From: Phormidium tenue FACHB-886
Lineage (GTDB): Bacteria; Cyanobacteriota; Cyanobacteriia; Elainellales; Elainellaceae
Reading direction: 5' to 3'
Length of the DNA: 58,598 bases
Assembly (NCBI RefSeq): GCF_014764505.1
Contig: NZ_JACXWX010000030.1
Span: forward strand, 1 to 58,598
Under the pieces are notes generated by a model. That model had not been told where the DNA came from. It worked only from the letters and a program-made list of their open reading frames with translations, and searched no databases. Shown here piece by piece: positions 40,979 to 51,000 of this stretch (the stretch's first letter is position 1; every line of letters begins with the position of its first letter). A program made the position numbers and the translations under genes.

Positions 40979-42082
40979 TTGGCTTCATCTACGACAGTTC
41001 TCGAATCGACCCTTTCTGCTGCAACCTCTGAGCCAGCGCCTCGTAAGACGCGGTTATGGATGCCCGATCGCGTTCTATTTACCCCAGCCGCGCTTGACGA
41101 GCCTTGGGGTCAGCAGATTCTTGCGCGGGTGCAGTCGCTCAATTTGCCCGTAGAAGAGTTGCCGCGCAATCGTTTGATAGGTTTGCGTGGAGAAACCGAG
41201 CGCGAGACCTACGACATTTCCAAGCGGACGCTAGCAGTAGTGACTGCCCCGCCTAGCCAGTTTAAGCTTAGCCCCATTCCACCCTCAGCAGACTGGCAGT
41301 TTCATCTAGCTGAAGGCTGCCCGGCCCACTGCCAGTATTGCTACCTAGCAGGCAGTTTGCAGGGTCCTCCGGTAATTCGCGCTTATGCCAATCTGCCGCA
41401 AATTCTCGATAATCTTGCTGCTTATGAGCGTCCGGGCGAAGCGACTAGCTTTGAGGTCAGTTGCTACACAGACCCGCTAGGTATTGAGCATCTGACGGGC
41501 AGCTTGGCAGAGTGCATTCGCTACTTTGGTTCCCGTCAGGATGGCTATTTGCGCTGGGTTTCTAAGTTTGATGGCGTTGATGGCTTGTTGGATTTGCCGC
41601 ACAATGGACATACCCGCTGTCGAGCGAGTGTCAATGCTGCGCCTGTTTCCACTCGGCTGGAAGGGGGTACGGCACCTGTATCAGCTCGGCTAAGTGCATT
41701 ACGGCGGCTGGCGCTGCCCCGTGAGCAAGGCGGCGGTGGCTACCCGATTGGCTTAGTGATCGCGCCCATCATGCCGCTCGAAGACTGGGAGCAGCACTAC
41801 ACCCAGCTGTTCGATGACATCAGTGCCGCTCTAGATTTTGACTGCGATCTGACTATTGAGCTCATCTCACACCGCTTTACGCCGGGTTCTAAGGAGGTGC
41901 TAGAGCAGTGGTATCCGCACAGCAAGCTGGATATGGATGAATCTACTCGCAGCGTCAAACGCAATAAGTTTGGCGGCACCAAGTTTGTTTATGATGCAGA
42001 CACGATGAAGACGCTACGGCGCTTCTTCGAACGCGAGATCGCCGCTCGTTTTCCTCAGGCACAGATCCTCTACTGGACTTGA
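40979..42082 (+). CDS. Spore-photoproduct-lyase-like (SPL family) radical SAM protein
   Basis: A 367-residue radical SAM enzyme. The [4Fe-4S] motif CPAHCQYCYLAG (CxxxCxxC) follows WQFHLAEG, as in SplB. The C-terminal half contains RFTPGSKEVLEQWYPHS, also like SPL. Spore photoproduct lyase repairs a thymine dimer of spores; cyanobacteria make no spores, so the substrate of this subfamily (perhaps another photoproduct) is open. The start is TTG 40979 with GGAG 8 bases upstream; no better ATG exists before the conserved part. A palindrome overlaps this start region. The gene ends convergently to an exonuclease gene, with a shared terminator. Confidence 0.85.
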   Translation: MASSTTVLESTLSAATSEPAPRKTRLWMPDRVLFTPAALDEPWGQQILARVQSLNLPVEELPRNRLIGLRGETERETYDISKRTLAVVTAPPSQFKLSPIPPSADWQFHLAEGCPAHCQYCYLAGSLQGPPVIRAYANLPQILDNLAAYERPGEATSFEVSCYTDPLGIEHLTGSLAECIRYFGSRQDGYLRWVSKFDGVDGLLDLPHNGHTRCRASVNAAPVSTRLEGGTAPVSARLSALRRLALPREQGGGGYPIGLVIAPIMPLEDWEQHYTQLFDDISAALDFDCDLTIELISHRFTPGSKEVLEQWYPHSKLDMDESTRSVKRNKFGGTKFVYDADTMKTLRRFFEREIAARFPQAQILYWT

Positions 42083-42104
42083 TGAATTCGCAGACTGCAG
42101 GTGT

Positions 42105-42135
42105 TTTTCAAGCCGCACTCCGTGCGGCTTGAAAA
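42105..42135. terminator. Bidirectional terminator between convergent genes
   Basis: TTTTCAAGCCGCAC (42105-42118) and its exact complement GTGCGGCTTGAAAA (42122-42135) enclose the loop TCC. The stem ends in T or A runs on both sides, so it can terminate transcripts from the SPL gene (plus) and the exonuclease gene (minus, stop at 42136). Confidence 0.8.
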
Positions 42136-42675
42136 TTAGTCTTTTTGTAACTTAGGAAGTGGCTTCTTTCGGCTCCGAGCTGATGAAAAATTGGGTTGGG
42201 CTGCAATGACGATGCGAGCGCAGGCTTCTGCATCTGATAAGGCTTGATGGTGATCGAGTGCAATTCCCAAATATTCGCAGACGTTGGGAAGTTTGGTGGG
42301 GTAAAGCTGCCACGTTTGACGCGCCAGTTGAACGGTGCAGAGGAATGGATGCTGCGGTCTGGCAATACTATGAGCATCACAACAGGCATATAGCACACCC
42401 CGATCGAAAGGAGCATTGTGGGCTGCTAGAAACTCAACGTCTTGAAAGATGGGCTCAATGGTTTGCCAGAGCTTACCAAATTCTGGCTGTTGCGCGACAT
42501 CTGACCAGCAAATGCCGTGGATGTGCGTAAATAGAATCCGTTGGCGCGGCGGGCGAATGAGATAGTGGGCACGGTGAACAATCTGGTTGTTCTCCACACG
42601 CACTAGCCCGATTGCACAAGCGCTATCTCTACCGTGGTCTGCAGTTTCAAAATCTAGGGCAACAAAAGAAGCCAT
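42136..42675 (-). CDS. DnaQ-like 3'-5' exonuclease (DEDDh)
   Basis: A 179-residue exonuclease domain protein. The acidic residues that hold two metal ions are seen as Asp8 and Glu10 in ALDFETAD, an Asp in HNAPFDRGVL, and His/Asp in HQALSDAEA (DEDDh type). It resembles DNA polymerase III epsilon-type and RNase T-type proofreading exonucleases. A Cys/Lys/Arg-rich tail follows. The substrate is unknown. ATG 42675 is preferred to the frame start at 42714 since the domain begins right after it. The gene is divergent from the kinase-WD40 gene. Confidence 0.85.
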   Translation of the reverse strand: MASFVALDFETADHGRDSACAIGLVRVENNQIVHRAHYLIRPPRQRILFTHIHGICWSDVAQQPEFGKLWQTIEPIFQDVEFLAAHNAPFDRGVLYACCDAHSIARPQHPFLCTVQLARQTWQLYPTKLPNVCEYLGIALDHHQALSDAEACARIVIAAQPNFSSARSRKKPLPKLQKD

Positions 42676-43170
42676 AAGCGCTATTGCTGCTGAAGCTCCG
42701 CGAAAGCAAGACAACTAATCATAACAAGGGCATTGCTTAGCAGGGGGATGATTTTTAAGTGAGAGGGACGCTCCGCGTCCCTCTCACTTAAAAATCATCC
42801 CAGAAATCAGCAACACCGCCGCTAGCACATTCCTCTAACATTGAATCAAGACTAAGTTATGTGCGCTTAAAGACAAGAAGATCTAATTCTATCCTCAATT
42901 TGCTGCACTTCTTCAAGGTCTAAACCGCCGCTCGGTCACCTAGACAAATAGTGCTCTTGGGGTAGCGATCTGTGCTGCCGTCACCTGCTAAAACATTACA
43001 CTGAGTATCAAATTTAACCACTTCTAAGCAAAGTAAAGAGATGTGTAAAGAGCTACATTGCTTAAGTAATACGCTCTGATATATTGTAATACTGAGCGAG
43101 CAACGGGCAGCTCGCTACTGCATTGTGATGCCTGCAACCTCAATTTCTGAAGTTTAGACGCATCCAAGAG
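42676..43170. other. Divergent intergenic region
   Basis: A 495-base space between the exonuclease and kinase genes. It contains the perfect 27-bp hairpin listed next. The rest, which should carry promoters for both genes, shows no motif I can assign with confidence. Confidence 0.4.
42745..42801. repeat. Perfect 27-bp inverted repeat with 3-base loop
   Basis: Arms 42745-42771 and 42775-42801 are exactly complementary with loop TCC. The stem combines a GC-rich tip and an AT-rich base (TTTTTAAG / CTTAAAAA). It sits between two divergent gene starts, where no transcript of a listed gene should end. It may be a repeat element, an sRNA terminator or a cruciform. Confidence 0.85.
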
Positions 43171-45348
43171 ATGAACTCCTCCCACTCGCTAAAACCCTGG
43201 CACGGTCGTTTGATCGGCGATCGTCAGCGCTATCGGATTGAAAAGCGCTTGGGCGGTGGTGGGATGGCAGAAGTTTTTCTGGCAATGGATACCCTGCTGG
43301 GTCAGCTAGTTGCAGTGAAAGTACTGAGCGAAAAACTAGCAGCAGGAGAAATGAAAGAGCGATTTGAGCGGGAGGTCGCTCTCTGTGCTGCCCTCAGAAG
43401 CGATCATATTGTTCAGGTCAGCGATCATGGCGTAACCCCTGAAGGGTATCCATTTTTTGTGATGGAATATCTGCGGGGACAAACTTTGGGAGAACTGCTG
43501 CGGCGCGAAAAAGTGTTGTCAATTGGACGGACATGCAGCATTATCGGACAGGTGTGTACAGGTCTACATCTCGCACATCAAGGGATCGCCCTCTGGCATT
43601 CTGGCGCAACTTCTAGCGAACACATTAAGATCGTCCATCGAGATCTCAAGCCAGACAACATCTTTCTAGTGCCGATGGCATTAGGAGAACTAGTCAAAAT
43701 TCTAGATTTTGGCATCGCTCAAATTCGCAGTGACCAGTCCCACAGCAATGCCACAAGCGTTTTTCTGGGCACCTTTCGCTATGCTGCCCCCGAGCAGTTT
43801 GATATTGGCAAAGACTTGGATGAACGGGCAGATATCTACAGCCTGGGCATGATGCTTTATGAAATGCTAAGCGGAACTGATCCGTTTGGCTTTGGGCAGT
43901 CGGTACAGTCGCTTAACGGTGGTGCTTGGGCGGTGGCACATGCTTCTAAGCCAACTCAGCCGCTGCGTCAGCAGCCCGGATGTGAGTCCCTTCCACCTGC
44001 CTTAGAAGCTCTGGTCATGCGATGTTTACAAAAGTCACCAGAGCAGCGCTTTGCCTCAGTGCAGGAATTGAATGCAGCACTACGAGCGGCTGTATCGCTA
44101 TCGCACACAGACACAGATACATTGGCGATCGAGCATTCGCTTACCGCCCAGCAAGCGATAGAAATTGCCTGTTCTCCCCGTCCCGAAGTGGGCTATTTGC
44201 CCGCCTCCCTGCCTCAAGCAGAATTTGAAGCATTAACACAAAACCTCAATCCCGTTTTCAGCACTGCTGCAGACTCTAAAGTATTTAAGAGCCATGCTTT
44301 ATTTCTGCGGGCACCTGCTTTGCTATGGAGTGGCGGTGTGCTTAGCCTTGTCGCTTTGGGGCTGGGGCTCTTTTACTCGCTTCAGCCTGCTCCCCTGCTT
44401 GCTGTTCAACAAGCAAAGTCCTTGCTGCCAGAACTAGCGTCTTTTCTGCAGCCTATCTCAGCAAAATCTTCTCTTCTTAAATCTCTTGCTGGGCACTCAG
44501 ACACAGTTTGGGCAGTTGCTATTAGCCCTGATGGTAAAACCTTAGCAAGCGGCAGTTTTGATCGAACCATCCGGCTTTGGAATCTAAAGACGGGCAGGCT
44601 GCTACGGGTTCTCTCTGGTCATACCGATGCTGTTAGAGCGATCGCCCTCAGCACAGACGGCAAGCTGCTGGCAAGCGGCAGCGGAGATAAGACGATCAAG
44701 ATTTGGGATCTACAAACTGGCAAGCTGCTCCGCACCCTTGCCGGACACACTGGACCGGTTTGGTCGGTTGCTCTCAGCCCAGACAGCCAAACGCTGGTGA
44801 GCGGCAGCTACGACGGCACGATCAAAATTTGGGCTTTGCAAACCGGAGAGCTACGTCGTACCTTACCCGAACACTACGACTCAGTGTGGTCGGTGACTGT
44901 GAGCCCAGATGGGCAAACCCTGGTGAGCAGTGCTTACGATGGCACAATCAAGGTTTGGAATCTGCCAACGGGGAATTTGCTGCGCACCTTGTCAGGTCAT
45001 TCAGATTCAGTCAGGGCAATTGCTATCAGCCCTGATGGCAAAACGCTAGCAAGCGCCAGCTGGGACAAAACCGTTAAGCTTTGGGATCTGCAGACTGGGC
45101 AGTTACTCCACACGCTCTCTGGACATGCCGATCGAGTGCTTGCAGTTGCCATCAGCCCTACAGGACGAACGGTTGCAAGTGGCAGTCTGGATCGATCGAT
45201 TAAAACCTGGGATTTGCAAACTGGAAAAGTGCTGAACACTTTTTCTGGGCATTCCGATTGGGTGCTTTCTTTAACGTTCAGCCCAGATGGTAAAACGCTG
45301 GTAAGCGGCAGCAAAGATAAAACTGTTAAGGTTTGGGGCGGGCTGTAA
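43171..45348 (+). CDS. Ser/Thr protein kinase with C-terminal seven WD40 repeats
   Basis: A 725-residue membrane-bound kinase. The Hanks-type kinase domain (residues about 20-310) has GGGGMAEVF, Lys50, Asp158 in HRDLKPDN and DFG at 179-181. About 16 extra residues (LWHSGATSSEHIK) precede the catalytic loop. A membrane helix at about residues 385-405 (LLWSGGVLSLVALGLGLFY) leads to seven WD40 repeats (residues about 433-725; for example GHSDTVWAVAISPDGKTLAS), enough for one closed propeller. In such proteins the propeller is a binding platform; its partner is unknown. The repeats are well conserved and may recombine. It is convergent with the TPS exoprotein gene, only 13 bases apart. Confidence 0.92.
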   Translation: MNSSHSLKPWHGRLIGDRQRYRIEKRLGGGGMAEVFLAMDTLLGQLVAVKVLSEKLAAGEMKERFEREVALCAALRSDHIVQVSDHGVTPEGYPFFVMEYLRGQTLGELLRREKVLSIGRTCSIIGQVCTGLHLAHQGIALWHSGATSSEHIKIVHRDLKPDNIFLVPMALGELVKILDFGIAQIRSDQSHSNATSVFLGTFRYAAPEQFDIGKDLDERADIYSLGMMLYEMLSGTDPFGFGQSVQSLNGGAWAVAHASKPTQPLRQQPGCESLPPALEALVMRCLQKSPEQRFASVQELNAALRAAVSLSHTDTDTLAIEHSLTAQQAIEIACSPRPEVGYLPASLPQAEFEALTQNLNPVFSTAADSKVFKSHALFLRAPALLWSGGVLSLVALGLGLFYSLQPAPLLAVQQAKSLLPELASFLQPISAKSSLLKSLAGHSDTVWAVAISPDGKTLASGSFDRTIRLWNLKTGRLLRVLSGHTDAVRAIALSTDGKLLASGSGDKTIKIWDLQTGKLLRTLAGHTGPVWSVALSPDSQTLVSGSYDGTIKIWALQTGELRRTLPEHYDSVWSVTVSPDGQTLVSSAYDGTIKVWNLPTGNLLRTLSGHSDSVRAIAISPDGKTLASASWDKTVKLWDLQTGQLLHTLSGHADRVLAVAISPTGRTVASGSLDRSIKTWDLQTGKVLNTFSGHSDWVLSLTFSPDGKTLVSGSKDKTVKVWGGL

Positions 45349-45361
45349 TTAGCACGTTCGC

Positions 45362-47950
45362 TTAGAAGGCACCTCGACGGCACAGGGCTGACGAAAAAGC
45401 GATCGGGCTGGGTGAAGCCGCGACTAGTTGCACCTGTCCGCTGGGGTTAATAATCCAGTTTTGGGCTTCTATGCCTGCAGAGGAGATGGCAGGCGGCGGA
45501 GCTGAGGGAGCTGGGCTTGGGTTGCTGGTGGAACTGTCGATCGCTGCTGGGCGGATGTCTTCTGCGGGTGTAGCCGTTGCCCATCCCGTTAGAACTGCTT
45601 CACTGCTGCGCACTTCGCTAGGGGTGGGCGGCAATCCTCCCCGTCCGGTCACTACAAACTGATTAGTTTGAGCAGCACGGGCGATCGTCGTGCCACCCAC
45701 CGGGCAAGTTTGAGCTACTTGATTCGCGGCGTCTAGCACATAGCTTGGTAATTCAACTAAGCCTTGCTCGGGGTCAGTTTCGGGAGAATTGATTTGGACA
45801 GTTCCATTCGTGCCGAATTGAGAGCTTGCGGTAATGTCGCTGAATGCTGTGTCTTGGAATCGCGGTTGAATTCCCAAGATTCCGCTTGTTCTGATTGTGA
45901 TATTGCCTCCTCGACCCGTGAATGCATCAGCACGGATATCACTATTTTCAGAGGAAGCTGCGGTAATGAAGTCAGATTCAATGTAGATGTTACCGCCGTT
46001 ACCGCCTCGCTGTTCTACGCCCGCCGTTGCCGAAATCTGGCTGTTGCGACGCAGCACCAGAAAATTTTCTAGCCGCAGCTCCATGTTGCCACCGTTGCCA
46101 GACGCTGCCTCTGTCAATAATCTTCCTCGATCGTCTAAACTCAAAACCTGTGCTTGGATACGAATATCGCCTGCCCCTTCTGCCCCGTTTGGGTTGAGGC
46201 TTGTCACTGCAATACTAGCGCCTTCTGCAACCTGCAAATTCCTGGTGGTAATGCTGACGGTTCCTCCGCGACCCGTTGCCGACGGTTCACCACCTCCCAG
46301 AATTCGTGGAACCCCGCCAGAAGCGGCTTGAATGCTGGTGGGTGGCAACCCTTCACCTGCCGTTCCGATGACTTCCACACGATCTGACGCACGAATTGAC
46401 AAATCTCCTGCTCGTCCGCTGCCTTCGGTGTTGGTTTGGATATACGCTCCATCTCGAAGCTGTAGACGATTTGTGTATACCGAAAGTAGACCGCCATTTC
46501 CACTGGCATTAGCATCAGTATCTGCAAACAATCCACTTGGAAAGATTCGTCCGGTTGATGAAGTAATTACTTCGCCATTCTCTGTCGCTAAACTACCCGA
46601 TAGCTCAACAGTTTCCGATCGAATCTCTAAATCACCTGCATCTGCTGCCCCCAGCGTAGAAGTACTAACTTGGGCTCCATTTCGCAGGTAAAGCGCTCTC
46701 GTAGAAACGCTAATCCTGCCGCTGCTGCTGCTGCTCGGTGCGGCTGCATCCGCTTGGGCAAATAAACCCGTTAGAAAGTCAAGTGTGCTGCCTTCTCCAT
46801 CCAACTCAACAGCATCGCGTGCAACTAAAGTAAGCTCTCCCGCGACACCAGCACCAGCCGTTCTCGTTGAAATCTGACTCCCGCCTCGAACCTCAACCTG
46901 ATGAGCTCGAATCACTACGGCTGGACTGTTGCCTGTTCCCAACGTCAGCGTGTTGATGAACGATCGCTGATCCAACTCTAGCCGATCGGCTTGCACCTGA
47001 ATTCTACCGCCATCCCGATCGCCCAACGTATAGGCGCTGATCAAAGAATTATCAGTGAGTGTAATTTGTCCCCCCCGCAGCTGGATACTCCCGCCCTGGA
47101 TTCCGCTCACATCCATCAGTACCGTATCGGTAAAAGTGATGTCTTGCAGGTCTTGCGCTTCTGCATAGGTGAGCCGCCAGCCGCTCGGATCGGCTTGAAG
47201 CCCAACTGTGCTCTGTCCACCAACGCTGCCCAATTCAATGCGTCCCGCTGGAGCAATCATCACGCCCCCTGGAAGTTTGATGGCTCCACCCACCAAGGCA
47301 AGCGTTTTGCCTGCATTCACCTGCAGACCGCCCGCAATCGCTCGCCCAAATTCATCTTGCTCCAAGTCGGAAATAGACGCATTGCGAATCAGTCCGGGTG
47401 TACGCCCGAACTGTATGCCCGCCGGAACGCTAACAGTCAACAGGCGGGTTTGCGTGTCATCTGTTCTGAACTCAAATCCATCTGCAAAGACCAGCCGATC
47501 ACCAGTCGTCGCCAAAAACGATCCGCCAACATTAAGCGACGCATCCGCCCCAAACAAAACTCCATTGGGGTTAATTAGGAAAACATTGGCTGAGCTGACG
47601 TTACCGTTAACCTGTAAGACTTCAATGGCTCCATTGATATTAGAAGCAGATCCCCCCGTAACCCGTGAAATGACATTAGCAATGGCTGGATCGATCTGCT
47701 GAAACGAAGCAGTTCTGCCCCTAGCAACAGAAAAATCTCGAAAACTGTGAAACAAATTAGATCCCGTCCGCGTTCCACCTGTGATAACCGTTGTATCACC
47801 ACGCTCGTCCACAGCAGAAGAATTCGGCAATGTATTGTCAGGGGTAATCTGGGCTGCAAGCGGCTGAATGGCGATCGTCTCCAAAAGGACACAAACGCTC
47901 AAGAGCCAACTGAGGCGGAATTTCAGGTAGAGATCGCGGAATGGTCTCAT
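45362..47950 (-). CDS. Two-partner-secretion exoprotein, filamentous haemagglutinin-like
   Basis: An 862-residue secreted protein. A signal peptide (SWLLSVCVLLETIAI, cleavage near QPLAAQ) is followed by the TPS domain (about residues 35-270): SNLFHSFRDFSVARGRTASF, NVISRVTGGSASNINGAI and NVFLINPNGVLFGADASLNV. A long beta-helix with GRGGTVSITTRNLQV-type repeats fills the middle. The proline/serine-rich C-terminus ends in a Cys-containing tail. It should cross the outer membrane through a TpsB/CdiB-like pore, which is not in this window. Such proteins act in adhesion or as part of the cell surface in cyanobacteria. No toxin domain is recognised at the end. The ribosome-binding site is weak. Confidence 0.88.
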   Translation of the reverse strand: MRPFRDLYLKFRLSWLLSVCVLLETIAIQPLAAQITPDNTLPNSSAVDERGDTTVITGGTRTGSNLFHSFRDFSVARGRTASFQQIDPAIANVISRVTGGSASNINGAIEVLQVNGNVSSANVFLINPNGVLFGADASLNVGGSFLATTGDRLVFADGFEFRTDDTQTRLLTVSVPAGIQFGRTPGLIRNASISDLEQDEFGRAIAGGLQVNAGKTLALVGGAIKLPGGVMIAPAGRIELGSVGGQSTVGLQADPSGWRLTYAEAQDLQDITFTDTVLMDVSGIQGGSIQLRGGQITLTDNSLISAYTLGDRDGGRIQVQADRLELDQRSFINTLTLGTGNSPAVVIRAHQVEVRGGSQISTRTAGAGVAGELTLVARDAVELDGEGSTLDFLTGLFAQADAAAPSSSSSGRISVSTRALYLRNGAQVSTSTLGAADAGDLEIRSETVELSGSLATENGEVITSSTGRIFPSGLFADTDANASGNGGLLSVYTNRLQLRDGAYIQTNTEGSGRAGDLSIRASDRVEVIGTAGEGLPPTSIQAASGGVPRILGGGEPSATGRGGTVSITTRNLQVAEGASIAVTSLNPNGAEGAGDIRIQAQVLSLDDRGRLLTEAASGNGGNMELRLENFLVLRRNSQISATAGVEQRGGNGGNIYIESDFITAASSENSDIRADAFTGRGGNITIRTSGILGIQPRFQDTAFSDITASSQFGTNGTVQINSPETDPEQGLVELPSYVLDAANQVAQTCPVGGTTIARAAQTNQFVVTGRGGLPPTPSEVRSSEAVLTGWATATPAEDIRPAAIDSSTSNPSPAPSAPPPAISSAGIEAQNWIINPSGQVQLVAASPSPIAFSSALCRRGAF

Positions 47951-48019
47951 GACTTTCAGGAATTATGCGAATAGCTTGTTTAAGATAGACCGCAGCAAGG
48001 CTTACCTTTCACTAACGGG

Positions 48020-51000
48020 TTAAAGAATTGTATTTTGAACAAAATCAGCCATAGTAATTTGGCTTGCTTCAACCCCATTCAACACCGCTAGCCGATCGTT
48101 TCTTAGTTCAATTAGCGTATTGCGCCCGCGCTGTATGATTTTTAGTCGTTTTGCCTGGATTCCGGGTGCCAAGCCTAAGCGGTCTTCTTTATCTTTAAAG
48201 TCCAGAATCACATCGTTGCCTGCTCCTCGTTCCAAGATAAAGCGATCGCGCCCTTTACCGCCTTCCAGCCAATCGCTATCCAATCCACCCAGCAGGTGAT
48301 CGTTGCCCACTCCTCCTTTGAGACGATCTCGACCCGCTCCACCCCGGATAATATCCTGATCTTGGTCACCGCTCAGCCGATCGGCTCCGCCACCGCCGTT
48401 AAGAACATCATCCCCTCGCCTGCCAACTATTTGGTCTCGAGTTGCCTGTCCGGTGATGCTGTCGGTGCCCTGTGTGGTTGTGAGATCATTAAACGTGACG
48501 ATGTTGGTATGGGAGAGGGCTGACTTTGTTGAAAGGGTTGCAATTTTGATTTGCGCTTGAGCCCCTGTTCCATCAACATCAAAAAATAGATCCCCTGTGC
48601 TGCGATCGTAAATCAAGCGATCGCTAGCGTCGGCGGCGCTGCTGCCTAGCTGAAATTGCCCTGCCGAAATGGCGGTGTTTAACGCGAGTCCAGCTTGTCT
48701 GTAGAGAGAGTCAGGACTATAGCTGCCAATGTAGAGTCCAATCGTATCTTCTGCCCTATTTAAATCTGTCAGAACATCAGTGCCATCAGTAACCGGGTCA
48801 GCGCGATCGCCCGTGTTGGGATCAACTATGCTTGCGAGCGGATCATAAAAGCTAAAGCGATCGGCTCCGCTACCGCCTGTCAGGGTATCATTTCCTGCAC
48901 CGCCTGCCAGAATGTCATTTCCTGCGCCTCCGTTTAATAGATCATTTCCTGCTTCACCATACAGCTGATCGCTATCTCGGTCTCCATTCACACTATCATC
49001 ACTAGAACCCCCTTCTAACCAATCGCTGCCGCTGCCGCCTGCAATCTCATCATTGCCCTCCAATCCGCTCACTACATCATTGCCGCCCGCAGCCTTAATC
49101 AGATCTGCCCCTTCGCTGCCTAGCAGCTGATTTGCGTTTGCATTTCCATTCAGCGTGGTTCCTGTCGCAGTAGTTGCGATCGTCAAATCTTCGCGGAGGT
49201 TTAGAGCGGTTCCCGGTGTGAGTTTAGCAATAACGATCGCATCAAACAACAGCTCTCCAGTACTGCTGTTGTAGCCAAATCGACTGTAATCTCTTGCACC
49301 AATGTTAAACCCGCTAAAGTCAGCGCTAACGGCAATTTGAATTTTGTCTCCCTGAGCGCGATCAAAATCTGTAATGGTGTCAGCGCTAAAATCACTCGCA
49401 TCAGTGAGAATAAATAGATCAGCACCCGTTCCACCTGTTAACGTATCCCTTCCATCTCCACCCGTCAAACGATCGTTTCCTTCACCCCCTTGTAGATTAT
49501 CTTCTCCAAAATTACCAATCAAAATGTCATCGTTGCCACCGCCGTTTAAGCTGTCATTTCCAAAATCTGAATTTAGCGTATCATTTCCATTCTCGCCGTT
49601 GAGTATATTATTTGTGCCGCCTACATCCGTGAGACGATCGTTTCCCTCACCGCCGTTCAAGTTATCATCATTATTTCCTCCCTCCAGTCTGTCATCTCCA
49701 CTGCCGCCGTTCAGCGTATCCTTGCCGTTGCCGCCGTCAATTGTATCGTTGCCTGCTCCACCGCTAATCACGTTGTCATCTTGCCCGCCAAACAGCCGAT
49801 CGTCTGCTGCTGTGGATGCGCCAGAAACACCGCTCACAATCAAGGGTAGGTTGGTCAGAAGACGGGGCAAAGTAGGGTCAAGATTATCAACGGCAATAAA
49901 ATCGCTGGTGATTAGGGCAGGACGGTTAGTGAAGGTCACAATTTTAGCTTGTGGCTCTGCCCCAGATCCGTCTTTGTCAAAGAATAGTTCTCCGGTCAAA
50001 AGATTGTAGACCAATCGCTGTTGGGGGGTAGTAGCGCTGGTTCCGAGGACAAAGCGCTCAGGAGAGATCGCTCCAGTCGGTAGCGTGGAGAAGTTTTGGG
50101 TAGAGAGATAGAGTTTGTCACCTTGGGCAGCATTAAAGTCTGTAATGGTGTCAGTGTCGCCTTCCTCTGAAGAACCGGAGAACTCAAAGCTACCCAGCAG
50201 GAATCGGTCGATGCCTGCATCACCTGTCAAGGTGTCATTGTCCTTGCCGCCTGCTAGGGTATCGTTTCCTTCGCCGCCGTCTAAGCGATCGTCACCCGCT
50301 CCCGCTCTAATGAGGTCATCTCCGCCCGCTCCAGAAATGATATTATTGACAATCAGTTCTTCAGGCGAAAAATCGGTGAGGCTAGCGGCAAGTGTGGACT
50401 TTTGATCGCCCACTTCAATGCGATTATCCAGACTGTTGCCAACCCCAACCACTGCCTCGCTGCCAACCAAAGTCAAATTCTCTAGAGAATTGCCCAGCGT
50501 AAAATTCAAGATAGTTAACACCGTATCGTCACCCTGGTTGGGCTGCTCAACCACGGCATCTTCAGCATCTATCACCAGATAACTGTCATCGCCGTTGCCG
50601 CCTGTCAAAGTGTCGCTGCCTGCCTCGCCTGATAGAACATCGTTGCCTGTTTCACCCAGCAGCTGATCATTGCCATTGCCACCCGATAAGCGGTCATTGC
50701 CTGACCCGCCCGTGAGAGTATCTTGCCCGTCCAGCCCACTGAGGCGATCGCTCCCCTGTTCTCCGTAAAGGCGATCGTTGCCCGAGTTGCCGACCAAAAC
50801 ATCATCGCTAGAGCCACCATTCAGGAGATCATTGCCATCGCCCCCTGCAGCACTATCCTGATCCTCCATTGTGAGAATCAGGTCGTTGCCTGCTCCACCG
50901 CTGATACCATTTGTCGCTTCAGTTCCCATTAGCAGATCGGTGTCATCAGTTCCTTCTCTCACCGCAGGATAGGTCGAATCTGCGATAAAGAGGGTTGCGG

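Noticed and set aside
46991-47702. Plus-strand frames opposite the TPS exoprotein gene
   Set aside because: The opposite strand encodes a clear TPS/beta-helix protein over the same bases; these have no start signals or domains.
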